Source: Rhodococcus rhodnii
GTDB lineage: Bacteria > Actinomycetota > Actinomycetes > Mycobacteriales > Pseudonocardiaceae
Length of the DNA stretch: 64,000 bases
NCBI GenBank assembly: GCA_000720375.1
Contig: JOAA01000005.1
Location: 186,001 to 250,000, forward strand
Reading direction: 5' to 3'
This document shows positions 55,989 through 64,000 of this stretch, piece after piece; the first letter of the stretch is position 1, and every line of letters starts with the position of its first letter. Both the position numbers and the translations under genes were made by a program. A model generated the notes under the pieces. It did no database searches and was not told where the DNA came from. It saw only the letters and a program-made list of their open reading frames with translations.

Positions 55989-56492
55989 TCAGTGTCCCGC
56001 GTCACGCTCGACGAGCAGGTCAACGGCCTTGCGCACGCTGGCCGCGCGGACTTCGTGCCGATCACCGGCAACAGTGATCGTCGCCACGTTCGCGCCTGTC
56101 GGGCCGGCAACGCCGAGATGAACAGTGCCCGGCGCGACGCCGTCCTGCGGGTCGGGCCCGGCCACCCCGGTTAGTCCGATCCCCCACGTCGCTCCGCAGC
56201 GATCCCTGGCCCCGGTCGCCAGTTGGACGGCGACCTCGGGGTCGACCGCGCCGCGAGCGGCGAGCAGTTCAGGGTCGACTCCGGCGAGTCCCCACTTGAG
56301 ATCCGTCGCGTAGACCACGAACCCGCCGCGCACGACGGCGCTGGAGCCGGGCACGGTCGTGAGCGCGGCCGTGACGAGGCCCGCGGTGAGCGACTCAGCG
56401 GTCGCGACCGTCTCCCCACGGTCCTTCAGGGAGGCGATCAACGCGACGAGCTTGTCCTCGGACAGGCCGAGAGCTGTCGCGAGTGGATTCAC
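55989..56492 (-). CDS. cinA: CinA-type nicotinamide-nucleotide amidohydrolase (PncC domain)
   Basis: The product has 167 residues and only the C-terminal CinA domain. The active-site blocks [33 protein letters not shown] and [24 protein letters not shown] are complete. It deamidates NMN to NaMN. The GTG at 56492 overlaps the pgsA stop as GTGA. Confidence 0.93.
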   Translation of the reverse strand: MNPLATALGLSEDKLVALIASLKDRGETVATAESLTAGLVTAALTTVPGSSAVVRGGFVVYATDLKWGLAGVDPELLAARGAVDPEVAVQLATGARDRCGATWGIGLTGVAGPDPQDGVAPGTVHLGVAGPTGANVATITVAGDRHEVRAASVRKAVDLLVERDAGH

Positions 56493-57145
56493 GAGGCGGC
56501 TCGCCGCGCGCGGATGCCCTTCGCCCGCAGCCGCAAGGCGCGGAACACGTAGTCGAGTCCAGTCACCACGGTCAACGCGACGGCCAGGCCCATCAGGACC
56601 CAGTTGACCACGTCGAAGAACGCGGGCAGCGGCGCGAGGAAGAACCCGATCGCGATGATCTGGGTGAGTGTCTTGGCCTTGCCGCCCGGGCTGGCCGGGA
56701 TGACGCCGTAACGGATCACCCAGAAGCGCAGCAAGGTCACGCCGATCTCCCGTGCGGCGATCACGATCGTCACCCACCACGGCAGTTCGCCGAGGATGCT
56801 CAGGCCGAACAGGGCGGCGCCGGTGAGCGCCTTGTCCGCGATCGGGTCGGCGACCTTGCCGAAGTCGGTGACCAGGCCGTGCCTGCGGGCCAGCCAGCCG
56901 TCGAGCTGGTCGGTCAGCGACGCCACCGCGAAGATGATGGTCGCCGCCAGCCGCCAGCCGAAGGACTGGCCGCCCTCGGTGAACAGGGCGATCAGGAACA
57001 CCGGGACCAGGATCAGCCGGCTGACCGTGAGGATGTTGGCGACATTCAGCAGAGGCACTGGCCGCACCGGAACCACCTCCGGGGTGGGCGGCGGCACAGG
57101 CGCGGGCGCCTGTGTCTCGTGCGGATCGGCGGGCGCGGTGCTCAC
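56489..57145 (-). CDS. pgsA: CDP-alcohol phosphatidyltransferase (PgsA type)
   Basis: The product has 218 residues, makes phosphatidylglycerol-phosphate and has about five helices. The CDP-alcohol motif with eight conserved positions is present as [27 protein letters not shown]. The N-terminus is Pro-rich. It overlaps the rimO stop by 4 nt. In M. tuberculosis the same position holds pgsA3, next to clgR. Confidence 0.93.
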   Translation of the reverse strand: MSTAPADPHETQAPAPVPPPTPEVVPVRPVPLLNVANILTVSRLILVPVFLIALFTEGGQSFGWRLAATIIFAVASLTDQLDGWLARRHGLVTDFGKVADPIADKALTGAALFGLSILGELPWWVTIVIAAREIGVTLLRFWVIRYGVIPASPGGKAKTLTQIIAIGFFLAPLPAFFDVVNWVLMGLAVALTVVTGLDYVFRALRLRAKGIRARRAAS

Positions 57146-58575
57146 GTCACTACCTCAAGGGGACGAACGATCAGGTCGACGCCCTCAGCACTTTCCACAC
57201 GGCACCGCACGAAGTCACCAACGGCAAGACCGTCGCCGTCCTCGATCACGCATTCGCCGTCAACCTCTGGCGCCTGATGGGCGGCACGGCCGATGACCTC
57301 ATCATCCGCCTGCTCGACCATGACGATCACCTCGTCGCCGACGCGATCCTCGGCCCGCTCCATGGTGAGCTGCTCGACCAGGGCGGAGATCCGCGCGACC
57401 CGCTCGGTCACGGTGTCCTCGTCGTGCTTGTCGTCGAAGCCCGCGGCCTCGGTGCCTTCCTCATCGGAGTAACCGAACACGCCGACGGCGTCCATCCGCG
57501 CGCCGACGAGGAAGCGTTCGAGCTCCCGCAGGTCCTCCTCGGTCTCCCCGGGGAAGCCCACGATGACGTTGGTCCGGATGCCCGCGTTCGGCGACAGGGC
57601 ACGGATCTGCTCGGTCAGGCCGAGGAAGCTGTCGCAGTCGCCGAACCGGCGCATCCGGCGCAGCACCTGGCCGCTGCCGTGCTGGAAGGACAGATCGAAG
57701 TAGTCGGCGACACCCGGTGTGGTCGCGATCGTCTTCACCAGGCCGGGCCGCGTCTCGGCCGGCTGCAGGTACGACACGCGCACCCGCTTGATCCCGTCGA
57801 CCGCGGCCAGCCGCGCAAGCAGCTTCTCCAGGTGGTCCATGCCACGGCCGAAGTCCTTGCCGTACGAGGTGGAGTTCTCGCTGACGAGGAACAGTTCGCG
57901 GGCGCCGTTCTCTGCCAGCCAGGCGGCCTCGCCGAGGATCTCCTCGGGCGTTCGTGACACGAAAGCGCCACGGAACGAAGGAATCGCGCAGAACGTGCAC
58001 CGCCGGTCGCACCCGGACGCGATCTTCAGCGCGGCGACCGGCGAATCGTCCAGCCGCGTCCGCATCACGCGCGGACCCCACCCATGCCCAGGCACGGCCA
58101 AGTCGGTGTCCTGCCGCTGCACCGGGCTGATCGGCAGCAGCGTGCGCCGGTCAACGGGAACATGCGACTCGACCTGTTTGCCGTGCACCACCTCGTCCAG
58201 CCGCGCGGCCAGCTCCGGGTACTCGTCGAAGCCGAGGACCGCGGACGCCTCCGGCATGCTCTCGGCGAGCTCCTTGCCGTACCGCTCGGCCATGCACCCG
58301 ACCGCGACGACCTTCGCGCCGGTGTCGGCGGCGGCCAGCAGCGTGTCGACAGAGTCCTTCTTGGCCTGTTCGACGAAGCCACAGGTGTTCACCACGATCA
58401 CCTCGGCGTTGTCCGCCTCGGACAGCTCCCAGCCGCTGCCGGTCAGGCGCCCGGCTAGCTCCTCGGAGTCGACCTCATTGCGGGCGCATCCGAGGGTGAA
58501 CATGGCTACGCGCCGCTTCGCGGTGGGAGAAGACACCGAATCAGGGTAACTGCCCGCGAACGGTGTCTCCGACAT
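57142..58575 (-). CDS. rimO: Ribosomal protein S12 methylthiotransferase
   Basis: The product has 477 residues. The N-terminal UPF0004 domain has [36 protein letters not shown] and [11 protein letters not shown] (three Cys for one FeS cluster). The radical-SAM motif is [16 protein letters not shown]-terminal TRAM domain completes the enzyme. RimO adds a methylthio group to Asp89 of S12; the [16 protein letters not shown] region also fits RimO rather than MiaB. I use the ATG at 58575; the longer frame to 58653 has no homology. Confidence 0.95.
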   Translation of the reverse strand: MSETPFAGSYPDSVSSPTAKRRVAMFTLGCARNEVDSEELAGRLTGSGWELSEADNAEVIVVNTCGFVEQAKKDSVDTLLAAADTGAKVVAVGCMAERYGKELAESMPEASAVLGFDEYPELAARLDEVVHGKQVESHVPVDRRTLLPISPVQRQDTDLAVPGHGWGPRVMRTRLDDSPVAALKIASGCDRRCTFCAIPSFRGAFVSRTPEEILGEAAWLAENGARELFLVSENSTSYGKDFGRGMDHLEKLLARLAAVDGIKRVRVSYLQPAETRPGLVKTIATTPGVADYFDLSFQHGSGQVLRRMRRFGDCDSFLGLTEQIRALSPNAGIRTNVIVGFPGETEEDLRELERFLVGARMDAVGVFGYSDEEGTEAAGFDDKHDEDTVTERVARISALVEQLTMERAEDRVGDEVIVMVEQADDEVIGRAAHQAPEVDGECVIEDGDGLAVGDFVRCRVESAEGVDLIVRPLEVVT

Positions 58576-59134
58576 CAGCACTCGCCATGAACTTGTCCAC
58601 CAGACGCCATACCCCGGTCGACGGGTTGCTCGCCGGGTCGATCCTGCGGGCACGTTCGATCGCGACCGGGACAGCGGGCGCGAAGTGGGCGAAGTTCAGT
58701 CGTGTCTTGTCGTACCCATTGAGGCACTTCGTCAGATGGCCAGCGATCTCCTTGCGGGCCTTGGCCGGCCCACACGGATCACGGAAGTGCGGCAACAACC
58801 AGAACTCGAAGCACGGGTCGGAGATCGCCAGCTCGATGCCGAGCTTGTCCGCCTCGGCCGAGGCAGCCTCGATGTCGAACTCGTCGACGTCGACGACGCA
58901 CCAGACCTCATCGAATTCTTCCCTGTACTGATCCCTTAGCCGGGCGGCATAACCGACCAGTTTCAACGGCGAACCGCCTTTTGGTTTCACGGTCGCCCGG
59001 GCCCGATAAAGCTGTTTCAAACCGGCGAAATAGTCGATTTCTGTCTTCTCGCCACCGCATACCACGAGAAGGTGAGTTCGTTCGCGCCTTCTGCGGTCGA
59101 CTGCACGACGGGCAGAGTTCTCACGCCTCGCCAT
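58541..59134 (-). CDS. RloB-family protein (AbiLii-like)
   Basis: The product has 197 residues. Blocks [35 protein letters not shown] and [16 protein letters not shown] are characteristic of RloB (a Toprim-like fold; the acidic residues E, DVDEFD are the presumed metal site). The rest is helical. The ATG at 59134 overlaps the end of the ATPase gene by 14 nt, so the two are one unit. RloA-RloB pairs occur with restriction systems and equal the lactococcal AbiL phage-abortive system. The gene's 3' end overlaps the rimO 5' end by about 35 nt. Confidence 0.85.
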   Translation of the reverse strand: MARRENSARRAVDRRRRERTHLLVVCGGEKTEIDYFAGLKQLYRARATVKPKGGSPLKLVGYAARLRDQYREEFDEVWCVVDVDEFDIEAASAEADKLGIELAISDPCFEFWLLPHFRDPCGPAKARKEIAGHLTKCLNGYDKTRLNFAHFAPAVPVAIERARRIDPASNPSTGVWRLVDKFMASADVGDTVRGQLP

Positions 59135-60515
59135 CTGTTCCACTTCGCATCGCGGCAATGAAATCCTCTTCGAGGACGTTGGGAACAGCGCCGTATTTCC
59201 CGGACAGGTACCGTCGTTCCAGGTTGTCCTCCGCACGCGGTTTGAAGTCAGTCAGCGGGTAGAGCGTGCTACTGCCGGACCGATCTTTCTCGACGAACCA
59301 GATTTCATCCCGAGCAAGCGGATCCTCGGCGAGAGGCGGGTGGAGGAGGGTCGCGTCGTGAGTTGTGAACACGAGCTGAGCCCCTGCTGGATTGGTCTGT
59401 TTGTCATGGAACAACTTGACCAAGCGCAGCACGAGCACCGGGTGCAGGCTGGTGTCGATCTCATCGACGACCAGAGTGGCGCCACTGTCCAGCGCGGTCA
59501 ACACCACCGGCAGCATGCCGAGCCACGACCGCGTGCCTGCCGACTCGTCCTCGAGGGCGAATGGCTCGTTCGCGGCGCCATGAAGAAGCTTGACGGGATC
59601 ACCTTTCCGCACCAGGGCTTCAGCCCGGCTTCGCGCCTCAACATAGCGTTCGAAGGCCGAATTCCGAACCTGCAAAGCATCGACCAGCGCACCCTCGACT
59701 TCTCGTTGATCAGGCGATCCCGCCAGACCATCCAGGCTTTCCAAGCGCTTGACATTGGCGTCGGCCACGGCTAAACGCGCAACAGACTCACGAACCGACG
59801 TCTCCAGGACTTCTGGCGAGTCATCCGAGAATTCCACACCGGAGATACCGAGGTCGGCGACCCGAAGCAGCTCGACCATCCTCCCCGCACGACCCTTTCC
59901 GGATCTCAAGAAACTCGCCACGCGTTCCGGTTCCGAACCCGCATCCTGACCAAGAAAAGAAACGTGTCGCCCAAACCACCGATAAACCGGGAGTAGCAGC
60001 TCCAGCTTCGATTGACCGGCCAGACTGAGGAACAATGCATTCGGCCTGAGCAGGCTGGAAAGCGCCTCCAACCTCGCCTGCACACCATGGACTGTCGTGC
60101 CGAACTTCATGTCGTCTCGCTCGCGCTCGAACAGGATCCGACGACGCTTCTCCGGGTAGCTGTACAACCACTCCTCCAGCACCCGCGTGTCATCCACGAT
60201 GAAGCCATACGTGTACCGAACGTCCTCGACGACCAACTCGACCACAAAGGTCGAAGGCTCATTCCGAGCCGATGGGTCCAGCCGGAACGGCTTTCGCGGC
60301 ACCCCGCCATCCGCGTCCCACCTGGCGAAAGAGTCTCGCACAGCCGATGCCATGAACCGCAGGCCGTCGATGAGGTTCGACTTGCCCGAAGCGTTCGCGC
60401 CGTAGACGGCCGCCACCGGTACGACCTGCTGCTCCTTGTCGTACGACGGCATCAGCAGGAGTTCTTGCTCACTCCGGAACGACCGGTGGTTGCCGAGCCT
60501 GAAGCTCCTGAGCAT
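59121..60515 (-). CDS. RloA-like AAA-family ATPase (AbiLi-like)
   Basis: The product has 464 residues and an ABC/SMC-type ATPase fold: Walker A VYGANASGKSNLIDGLRFM near the N-terminus, LFLSLAGQ in the middle, then a signature-like region, Walker B ATLVVDEIDTSLHPVLVLRLVKLFH and H-loop FTTHDATLL. This is the AAA_21 architecture of RloA/AbiLi. It pairs with RloB directly downstream. I used the ATG at 60515, where homology starts (MLRSFRLGNHRSF). The more AT-rich base composition than its neighbours suggests acquisition by transfer. Confidence 0.87.
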   Translation of the reverse strand: MLRSFRLGNHRSFRSEQELLLMPSYDKEQQVVPVAAVYGANASGKSNLIDGLRFMASAVRDSFARWDADGGVPRKPFRLDPSARNEPSTFVVELVVEDVRYTYGFIVDDTRVLEEWLYSYPEKRRRILFERERDDMKFGTTVHGVQARLEALSSLLRPNALFLSLAGQSKLELLLPVYRWFGRHVSFLGQDAGSEPERVASFLRSGKGRAGRMVELLRVADLGISGVEFSDDSPEVLETSVRESVARLAVADANVKRLESLDGLAGSPDQREVEGALVDALQVRNSAFERYVEARSRAEALVRKGDPVKLLHGAANEPFALEDESAGTRSWLGMLPVVLTALDSGATLVVDEIDTSLHPVLVLRLVKLFHDKQTNPAGAQLVFTTHDATLLHPPLAEDPLARDEIWFVEKDRSGSSTLYPLTDFKPRAEDNLERRYLSGKYGAVPNVLEEDFIAAMRSGTDGEA

Positions 60516-60683
60516 GAAGCACCTCCCGTGCGGCATCTTGACGTCGTTCCATGCAAGTAAACCGCACAGATCCGCCTCCGTCTTGCCTGATTGACCGTTC
60601 AAGACTTCCAGAGCCAAGCCGGGACGCCCCAGGGTGGCTGGCGATAAATTAGGCGGAAGGTCTTAGACAACTTGGTTGGACGA

Positions 60684-61184
60684 GTGAACGACACGACGGT
60701 TGTGCGGCGCGCCCGCGCCACGGATGTCCGGGAGATGAAGACCATCATCGACCGGTACGTCGGCAAGGTTTTGCTGGCCAAGCAGCTGGTCACGCTGTAC
60801 GAGGACATCCAGGAGTTCTGGGTGGCCGAGCAGGACGGCAAGCTGGTCGGCTGCGGCGCGTTGCACGTGCTCTGGGAGGACATCGCCGAGATCCGCACGA
60901 TCGCGGTGCTGCCGCAGACCCTGGGCACGGGCATCGGCCATGCCTTGTTGGAGCGGCTCATCGCGACGGCCAAGGAGCTGGGCGTGTCGCGGCTGTTCGC
61001 GTTGACGTTCGAGGTCCAGTTCTTCCAGCGGCACGGGTTCCGGGAGATCCAGGGCACTCCGGTCAGCCCTGAGGTGTACGAGGAGATGCGGCGTTCGCTC
61101 GACCAGGGTGTCGCGGAGTTCCTCGACCTTCCTTACGTGAAGCCGAACACCCTCGGCAACAGCCGGATGGTGCTCGAACTCTAG
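60684..61184 (+). CDS. argA: Amino-acid N-acetyltransferase (actinobacterial ArgA, GNAT)
   Basis: The product has 166 residues and makes N-acetylglutamate for arginine synthesis. GNAT motifs are RARATDVREMKTIIDRYVGK, FWVAEQDGKLVGCGALHVL, IRTIAVLPQTLGTGIGHALLERLI (acetyl-CoA loop) and FFQRHGFREI. Mycobacterial Rv2747 has the same architecture and the same neighbourhood (pgsA3, clgR, pspA). I use the GTG at 60684; a TTG at 60672 adds four residues. Confidence 0.9.
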   Translation: MNDTTVVRRARATDVREMKTIIDRYVGKVLLAKQLVTLYEDIQEFWVAEQDGKLVGCGALHVLWEDIAEIRTIAVLPQTLGTGIGHALLERLIATAKELGVSRLFALTFEVQFFQRHGFREIQGTPVSPEVYEEMRRSLDQGVAEFLDLPYVKPNTLGNSRMVLEL

Positions 61185-61795
61185 GGTCCACTGTGGACGA
61201 GAAGGCTGGTGAGGTGGCGGCGTAGGACGGCCACCGTCGTCGCCGGGTCCATCCGGTCGGGGTGCAGCGCCGCCTCCATCGCCAGCCCGTCGAGCAGGGC
61301 ACACAGGCGACGGGCTTCCAAGGCGATGTCGACGTCCGGGGCCAGGCGACCCGATCGGCGTCCGCCTTCGAAGATCCGGGTGGCCAGGGTGAGCAGGTCG
61401 TCGTAGACCCCGTCGGCGTGGGAACGCAGTTCCGGGCGCGTACGGGCGGCATGGACGAAGGCCAGCCACACGACCACTTCCCGCCGCCGGGCGTCGTCAA
61501 GGGGAAGCACTTCGGCGAGCATGTCGAAGGCCACTTCCAGCCGATCCTCGGCGTTCACGAGTCGATCGGCGTGCCGCTCCAGCCGGTGGCCGACACGCTC
61601 GCTCATCGCCTTCATCGCGAAGACCATCAGCTCGGCGTGGGTGTCGAAGTAGTGCCGCACCGAACCGATGGCCAGCCCCGCCTCAGCGGCCACGTTGCGC
61701 AGCGACGCCTGCTCAAGGCCGTCCCGTTCGACCACTCTGAACAGCGCTTCGACGACGGCTTCACGACGCTCGCCCGGATCAACGACCTTCGGCAC
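61181..61795 (-). CDS. TetR-family regulator
   Basis: The product has 204 residues. The N-terminal HTH is REAVVEALFRVVERDGLEQASLRNVAAEAGLAIGSVRHYFDTHAEL; the ligand-binding C-terminal domain resembles BetI/TetR_C_6 types. It is divergent from a membrane-protein gene, with two identical-type palindromes between them, so it most likely represses both. The end overlaps argA by 4 nt convergently. Confidence 0.92.
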   Translation of the reverse strand: MPKVVDPGERREAVVEALFRVVERDGLEQASLRNVAAEAGLAIGSVRHYFDTHAELMVFAMKAMSERVGHRLERHADRLVNAEDRLEVAFDMLAEVLPLDDARRREVVVWLAFVHAARTRPELRSHADGVYDDLLTLATRIFEGGRRSGRLAPDVDIALEARRLCALLDGLAMEAALHPDRMDPATTVAVLRRHLTSLLVHSGP

Positions 61796-61804
61796 ACCTT
61801 TTTA

Positions 61805-61844
61805 TAGCACGGTCGTGCTATGTTGATTTAGCACAGTCGTGCTA
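61805..61844. promoter_or_regulatory. Twin TetR operators
   Basis: Two 16-bp near-perfect palindromes, TAGCACGGTCGTGCTA (61805-61820) and TAGCACAGTCGTGCTA (61829-61844), differ in one base and have centres 24 bp apart. They lie between the divergent TetR gene and the DUF1453-like gene. Confidence 0.88.
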
Positions 61845-61862
61845 TATAAACGGAGGGGTGTC

Positions 61863-62360
61863 ATGTGGATGACTGTCATCGTGATCGCGCTCGTCATCGG
61901 CGTGATCGTGAAACGCTTCCTGGGCGAGCCGCTCAACGCCCGTGACGTGTTCGTCCCGCCGGTGGTCCTCACCGGGATCGGGGTGTACATCCTGGTCAAG
62001 GACGTGCACCCGAGCGGCGGTGACATCGTCTGGATCGTCATCGCCGCACTGGTCGGCCTCGGATTCGGCGCGCTGCGCGGGCTCACTCCACGGCTGTACG
62101 CGCGAGATGGTCATCTCTGGCAGCGCTACACGGTGTGGACGTTGGTCGTCTGGATAGCGTCGATCGCGGTCAACTTCGGCATCGGTTTTCTCGCCACCTC
62201 CGCAGGCGTCGCGGCGGAGGCACGGCCGATGCAGCTGTCCATCGGGGTCAGCCTGCTCGGCGAGGCGATCACGCTCGGCCGGCGAGCGTTGGCCGTGAAA
62301 GTTCCGTTCGCTCCGGAGTCGCCGGATCTCGTGGATCGGCTCAGGTCACGAATACGGTGA
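61863..62360 (+). CDS. DUF1453-like membrane protein
   Basis: The product has 165 residues and five or so helices. The first is VIVIALVIGVIVKRFLG, followed by VFVPPVVLTGIGVYILV, IVWIVIAALVGLGFGALRGLT and a C-terminal pair. The GLGFGALRG motif and overall length match DUF1453/CcdC-like proteins of unknown function. The ATG at 61863 follows CGGAGGGG. Controlled by the divergent TetR protein through the palindromes upstream. Its 3' end overlaps the next gene convergently by 20 nt. Confidence 0.8.
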   Translation: MWMTVIVIALVIGVIVKRFLGEPLNARDVFVPPVVLTGIGVYILVKDVHPSGGDIVWIVIAALVGLGFGALRGLTPRLYARDGHLWQRYTVWTLVVWIASIAVNFGIGFLATSAGVAAEARPMQLSIGVSLLGEAITLGRRALAVKVPFAPESPDLVDRLRSRIR

Positions 62361-63186
62361 ACGCCGCGGTCCGCACCACGCCGCCGACCCGGAACTCCAG
62401 GAACAACCTGTGCTCGCCGCGCTCGGCGAAGTTGGCCTGGAACGTCAGCTCGCCGTCCGGCAGCGCCGTCCCAAGGCGTTGCAAGGCATGCAAGTGCGTG
62501 ACCGAGTGCAGGATCGCGTTGAACCCGGTCAGGTGGCCGTAGGCGCCGAGGTGTTCCTCGGGCGCGGTCACGGGCGCGCCCGAGGAGTCCGCCACGCGAA
62601 GCCGGATCGTCGACGGCTTGCCCACCAACGGCTTTGCCGCGCCATCCGGCCGCGTCACGACGAAACCATCGACCTCAGTGGATCCAGCGGGTTCAGGCAA
62701 CGGCACGAATGTCGTGTCGCCGGGAATGATGAAGGCAGAGCCAAGGACTATGGGATGCAACGGATCACGCCCGATGAACTCGGCATACATCCGGTACGCG
62801 CCACCGTCAGGCACCGAAGCCGTTGTGTGCCAAGTATCTCCGCGTAGCTCCGGGTGAACGTGTTGGTAAGACTGCATATCGTCGCGTACCACGAAGAAGT
62901 GCAGCTGCTTGGTCTGGTTCTCCGGGAAGGACGTCTCCGGCTTGCCCGCCGGACCGATGATCTGGAACGAGATGGGTACCGAGGAGCCGCGTTGCGCGGG
63001 AACCTCGATGGGCTGGAAACGGAAGCCGTCCTGGTTGTCCGACAAGCCGTCGCTGTGTGGCACGACCGGCGGCGGAACGTGGTGCACGACAGGCGAAGGC
63101 CGGGTCACCACGTAGCCGACCGCGCCGAAGACCAGCAATATCAGGACGATCAGACCGGTTCGAGTCGCCCAGTGCAGTTGCCGCAA
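62341..63186 (-). CDS. Membrane-anchored extracytoplasmic protein of unknown function
   Basis: The product has 281 residues. One N-terminal helix (GLIVLILLVFGAVGYVVT) leads into a Pro/His-rich stretch (VVHHVPPPVVPHSD) and a beta-rich external part with scattered His (QLHFFVVRDD, YQHVHPELRGDTWH, HLGAYGHLTGF, SVTHLHAL). The His pattern suggests metal binding, but I know of no proven function. The start is TTG 63186 behind GGGGA. It is preceded by a terminator and follows the LVIVD-protein gene on the same strand. Confidence 0.72.
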   Translation of the reverse strand: MRQLHWATRTGLIVLILLVFGAVGYVVTRPSPVVHHVPPPVVPHSDGLSDNQDGFRFQPIEVPAQRGSSVPISFQIIGPAGKPETSFPENQTKQLHFFVVRDDMQSYQHVHPELRGDTWHTTASVPDGGAYRMYAEFIGRDPLHPIVLGSAFIIPGDTTFVPLPEPAGSTEVDGFVVTRPDGAAKPLVGKPSTIRLRVADSSGAPVTAPEEHLGAYGHLTGFNAILHSVTHLHALQRLGTALPDGELTFQANFAERGEHRLFLEFRVGGVVRTAAFTVFVT

Positions 63187-63213
63187 CGAGATCCCCTATT
63201 CCAAGCAGGGAAA

Positions 63214-63265
63214 CGCCGGTCTGGTGGAGGGAATCGGCAGGGTGACCCCCTCCGCCAGACCGGCG
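63214..63265 (-). terminator. Terminator after the LVIVD-repeat gene
   Basis: An 18-bp stem (63214-63231 with 63248-63265) with one mismatch and a 16-nt loop, right after the stop at 63274. A short TTT follows on the minus strand. Confidence 0.8.
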
Positions 63266-63273
63266 TCGCCATA

Positions 63274-64000
63274 TCAGCCGGCGAGGTTGGGTTTCACCAG
63301 CACGAGGCCTTGCTCGATCCCGCTGATCGCCACGGTTCCGCTGGCGTAGAACGGATGCACGTTCCACGCGCCGTTGAACCCGCTGCTGTTGTTGGCCGGG
63401 TAGATGTCGAAGTACGCCACCTCGGTCAGCTGGTTCTGCGCGATCCCGGTGATGTCGAGGATCCGCAGGCCCGCGCGGTAGTTGGCCTGGTAGCTGTACT
63501 TGCCGATGATGTACTGGTTGTGGTCGGTCGCCTGGATCGTCGGCGAGGTGTACACGCCGGTGTTGATCGGGTTGTCCAGGTCGCGCACGTCCCAGATGAA
63601 CGTCTTCGTGCCCGGCCGGTCGGTGTCCAGTTCGTCGTCCAGCAGCAGGCGCTGGTGATCACCGGTCAGCCAGCCCTGGTGGCTGTAGCGAACGCCGGTG
63701 TAGCCCTTGCGCGCGATCTGCCGGGGAGCCGATTTCGTCGTCACGTCCACGATGGTCAGCGTGTCGACGTTGTAGTTGAAGCAGATCTCACGGCCCTGGT
63801 ACGCGCTGTCCGGGCCGCGGTAGACCACGCACTGGTTCTCGTGGACGTAGCCGTCGTTGCTGACGCAGCCAGCGTTCACCGGGTTCTTCGGGGTGCGGAC
63901 GTCCACCATGTGCACGCCGCCGTTGCACGTGTTGGAGCCGACGGCGTAGATGAAGCCGGTCTCGTTGTTCACGGCGAGCGTGTGCGACGGCCCGAAACCG
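63274..64000 (-). CDS. LVIVD-repeat / choice-of-anchor B family protein (N-terminus outside window)
   Basis: The frame runs in from the right edge and codes for the last 241 residues. Repeats of the type AGLRILDITG, LTIVDVTT, HMVDVRTPKNPV and TFIWDVRDLDNP are LVIVD-type beta-propeller blades. GPSHTLAVNNETGFIYAVGSNTC and HENQCVVYRGPD match the choice-of-anchor B family (TIGR04312 type) of secreted proteins. The function of the family is unknown. A hairpin terminator follows. Confidence 0.82.
   Translation of the reverse strand, partial: GFGPSHTLAVNNETGFIYAVGSNTCNGGVHMVDVRTPKNPVNAGCVSNDGYVHENQCVVYRGPDSAYQGREICFNYNVDTLTIVDVTTKSAPRQIARKGYTGVRYSHQGWLTGDHQRLLLDDELDTDRPGTKTFIWDVRDLDNPINTGVYTSPTIQATDHNQYIIGKYSYQANYRAGLRILDITGIAQNQLTEVAYFDIYPANNSSGFNGAWNVHPFYASGTVAISGIEQGLVLVKPNLAG

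Overview
The window is GC-rich, densely packed, uses many GTG/TTG starts and carries actinobacterial hallmarks: a dcw cluster with mraZ, sepF, yggT and wag31 but no ftsA, a MurE of the meso-DAP type, DUF3040, DUF742, ClgR-PspA-PspM, and an ileS T-box with a very short stem I. Gene content and order fit a mycelial or spore-forming actinomycete, most likely Pseudonocardiaceae (Amycolatopsis/Kibdelosporangium/Lentzea type). The genus is an inference; no rRNA or tRNA gene was seen.

Left part (1-10.6 kb): a truncated NarL-type sensor kinase diverges from an ABC exporter pair whose second permease gene has decayed. A small membrane protein follows, then a class V aminotransferase behind a SAM-IV-type riboswitch, a K+/H+ antiporter, a DUF167 protein, degenerate tandem repeats, a secreted pyroglutamyl-peptidase-like protein that has lost its catalytic cysteine, and a class B penicillin-binding protein with an NTF2-like domain.

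Centre (10.7-34.6 kb), all on the minus strand: the cell-wall and division cluster runs mraZ-rsmH-ftsL-ftsI-murE-murF-(mini-ORF)-mraY-murD-ftsW-murG-murC-ftsQ-ftsZ, a strong terminator, then pgeF-yggS-sepF-yggT-wag31-membrane protein, and ileS behind its own T-box. Together these make UDP-MurNAc-pentapeptide and lipid II (murC-F, mraY, murG), build the divisome (ftsL, ftsI, ftsW, ftsQ, ftsZ, sepF) and direct polar growth (wag31). Regulation visible in the sequence: MraZ boxes over the mraZ promoter, an mraW-motif-like RNA before rsmH, and many 1-4 nt stop/start overlaps. Two oddities are a 40-codon two-repeat ORF coupled at both ends between murF and mraY, and a murG whose best start is ATT.

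Right part (35-64 kb): a moxR-DUF58-transglutaminase operon; DUF3040; an orphan DUF742 gene; about 0.7 kb of tandem repeats that include the 3' end of dinB; a DUF202 pair; a methyltransferase; a ParA-type ATPase overlapping a Nei-like glycosylase; a structured intergenic region with a leader-like ORF; a three-gene D-amino-acid-type operon (DauR-like regulator, fold-III PLP enzyme, ornithine-cyclodeaminase-family enzyme); pyrD facing an NCS2 permease; a 22-bp repeat array; and the conserved block rimO-pgsA-cinA-clgR-pspA-pspM with argA. A two-gene RloA/RloB (AbiL-like) candidate defence module sits between rimO and argA. The window ends with a TetR/DUF1453 pair with twin operators, a secreted protein of unknown function and a truncated LVIVD-repeat protein.
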